A stretch of 59,209 nt of DNA from an uncultured beta proteobacterium (GTDB lineage Bacteria; Pseudomonadota; Gammaproteobacteria; Burkholderiales; Rhodocyclaceae). The notes under the pieces were generated by a model. The model searched no databases, had not been told where the DNA came from, and worked only from the letters and a program-made list of their open reading frames with translations. The stretch is taken from contig CAJBYR010000138.1 in the NCBI GenBank assembly GCA_903959855.1, positions 1 to 59,209 of the forward strand. The letters run 5' to 3'. Of the stretch, positions 58,170 through 59,209 are shown piece by piece (position 1 is the stretch's first letter; each line of letters begins with the position of its first letter). Position numbers and translations under genes: made by a program.

Positions 58170-59209
58170 GCAGCGGATCCCAGGTACGCGAAAAGCTTCT
58201 GGAGCGGGGCTACCTCGTCGGCAGGCAGCTTGGCAAAGGGGCCAGCGGAACGGTGTATCTGGCGACCACCGAAAAATCCGAACGGCAGGTGGCGGTCAAG
58301 GTCATTCCCGGCGGCCGCGATACCCAGGATGCGGAACATCGCCGCGTGCTTGTGGCCAACGAAACGACCCTTAGCTGGAAGCTGTTTCATCCCTACCTGA
58401 TCACGGTTTTCGAAACCTTTGCCGATGCCGAGTTCGATTATGTGGTGATGGAGTTCGTCGACGGCGGCGATTTGCAGCCCTACACGACACCTGGATCACT
58501 GCTGCCGCTTGCCGAAGTACTGGAAATTGCCCGCAAATGCTGTATCGCGCTGGGTTATGCCTCGCGCTGTGGCGTGATTCATCGCGACATCAAGCCGGCG
58601 AACATTCTTCGCGCCGGTGCCGGCCAAATCCGCATTTCCGACTTTGGTGGTGCCATCTTTCGCAACCTGGACAAATCGGCGATTGCCAATTTCGGATCGC
58701 CGGCCTTCATGTCGCCGGAGCAGATTCGCGGCGACAACCTCGATTCGCGGTCGGACATGTTTTCCTTCGGGGTCGTGCTTTACCAGCTGCTGACGGGAAC
58801 GCTTCCGTTCGATGCTCCCGATTCGCAGGCGGTTTCCTTCCGCATACTCTATGAGGCAGCCCAACCGATCGAGGAGCTGCGGCCGGACCTGCCGCCCGAA
58901 ATCTCGGCGGCGATCAATCGTTCGCTGGCAAAACTTCCTTCGGATCGATTCTCCGGCTGGGAGGCTTTCGGTGAGGCCTTCGACCCGGAATCTGACGCTG
59001 AAGCGTCGCGTGCCATGACCGAGGGCGACAGCGAGGAAGTGCGGCGGCTTGGCATCGGCTTGTTCGACGGCATTGATGGGTCAGAAATGCGCATGATCCT
59101 GGCGCGCCATCGTGAGTGGAGCGCGGGTGACGTCGAGGTTTTTCAACCCGGACAAACCGAGGTCGCCTTCCTGCTTGAAGGCCGTGTCGACATCACTGCG
59201 CGCGACGGC
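58166..59209 (+). CDS. Ser/Thr protein kinase with C-terminal cNMP-binding domain (cut by window end)
   Basis: 348 codons present. Hanks-type kinase: glycine loop GKGASGTVYLA, Lys in VAVKVI, HRDIKPANIL, DFGGA, and GSPAFMSPEQ. From about residue 305 a Crp-type cyclic-nucleotide-binding domain begins (WSAGDVEVFQPGQTEVAFLLEGRVDI). Coupled (ATGA) to the upstream adenylate cyclase, so cAMP probably controls the kinase. The last part of the gene lies beyond the window. Confidence 0.9.
   Translation, partial: MSSGSQVREKLLERGYLVGRQLGKGASGTVYLATTEKSERQVAVKVIPGGRDTQDAEHRRVLVANETTLSWKLFHPYLITVFETFADAEFDYVVMEFVDGGDLQPYTTPGSLLPLAEVLEIARKCCIALGYASRCGVIHRDIKPANILRAGAGQIRISDFGGAIFRNLDKSAIANFGSPAFMSPEQIRGDNLDSRSDMFSFGVVLYQLLTGTLPFDAPDSQAVSFRILYEAAQPIEELRPDLPPEISAAINRSLAKLPSDRFSGWEAFGEAFDPESDAEASRAMTEGDSEEVRRLGIGLFDGIDGSEMRMILARHREWSAGDVEVFQPGQTEVAFLLEGRVDITARDG

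Overview
The window looks like a chromosomal stretch of a GC-rich betaproteobacterium, most likely of the Rhodocyclales (Azoarcus/Aromatoleum/Thauera/Sulfuritalea type). The reasons are a phenylphosphate-synthase-like gene next to a XylR/DmpR-type sigma-54 regulator, the dapC-dapD-pilU-dapE-prmB gene order, and betaproteobacterial small families (YaeQ, DUF3301, PGDYG). This assignment is inference from gene content; no marker gene such as rRNA is present.

Layout. 1-4543: the start of an anaerobic phenol pathway (ppsA, minus strand) with a sigma-54 promoter and two activator sites, its divergent regulator, and two small downstream genes. 4938-28451: an accessory region. It holds a type I secretion ABC transporter (hlyB-like), a GIY-YIG nuclease gene whose 3' half is made of REP elements, and the hlyD-like adaptor. 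Two toxin-antitoxin pairs follow (BrnTA; AbrB/PIN), then an hlyD remnant, an exported-protein gene and a lipase-domain gene cut off by a REP-associated transposase (RAYT) unit, with an RTX remnant beyond it. Last come a membrane-protein gene and a 4559-residue lipase/RTX protein. No TolC-like gene lies in the window.

28508-59209: mostly chromosomal backbone. It includes a YHS lipoprotein, a SulP-STAS-cNMP fusion, the lysine/DAP cluster with pilU and prmB, and a dienelactone hydrolase-ankyrin-deoxyribosyltransferase run. It continues with YaeQ, a thermonuclease-like gene, bacteriohemerythrin and a RavA/ViaA-like operon with two small partners. Then come MFS and ABC exporters, SIR2, a Tat-exported PhoD-like phosphatase, a TlpA-like thioredoxin, an ene-reductase, and a CHASE2 adenylate cyclase overlapping a Ser/Thr kinase that carries a cNMP-binding domain (cut by the window end).

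The most interesting points are: (1) a type I secretion island in which each lipase-domain protein is translationally coupled to a small exported or membrane protein, suggesting effector-immunity pairs, one decayed and one giant and intact; (2) a dispersed 23-bp element present at least eight times, in intergenic sites pointing towards the next start codon; (3) REP elements read in frame as a protein tail that couples a nuclease gene to hlyD; (4) a thermonuclease-like gene whose coding sequence runs through its own terminator. All functional statements come from reading motifs; no database search was run.
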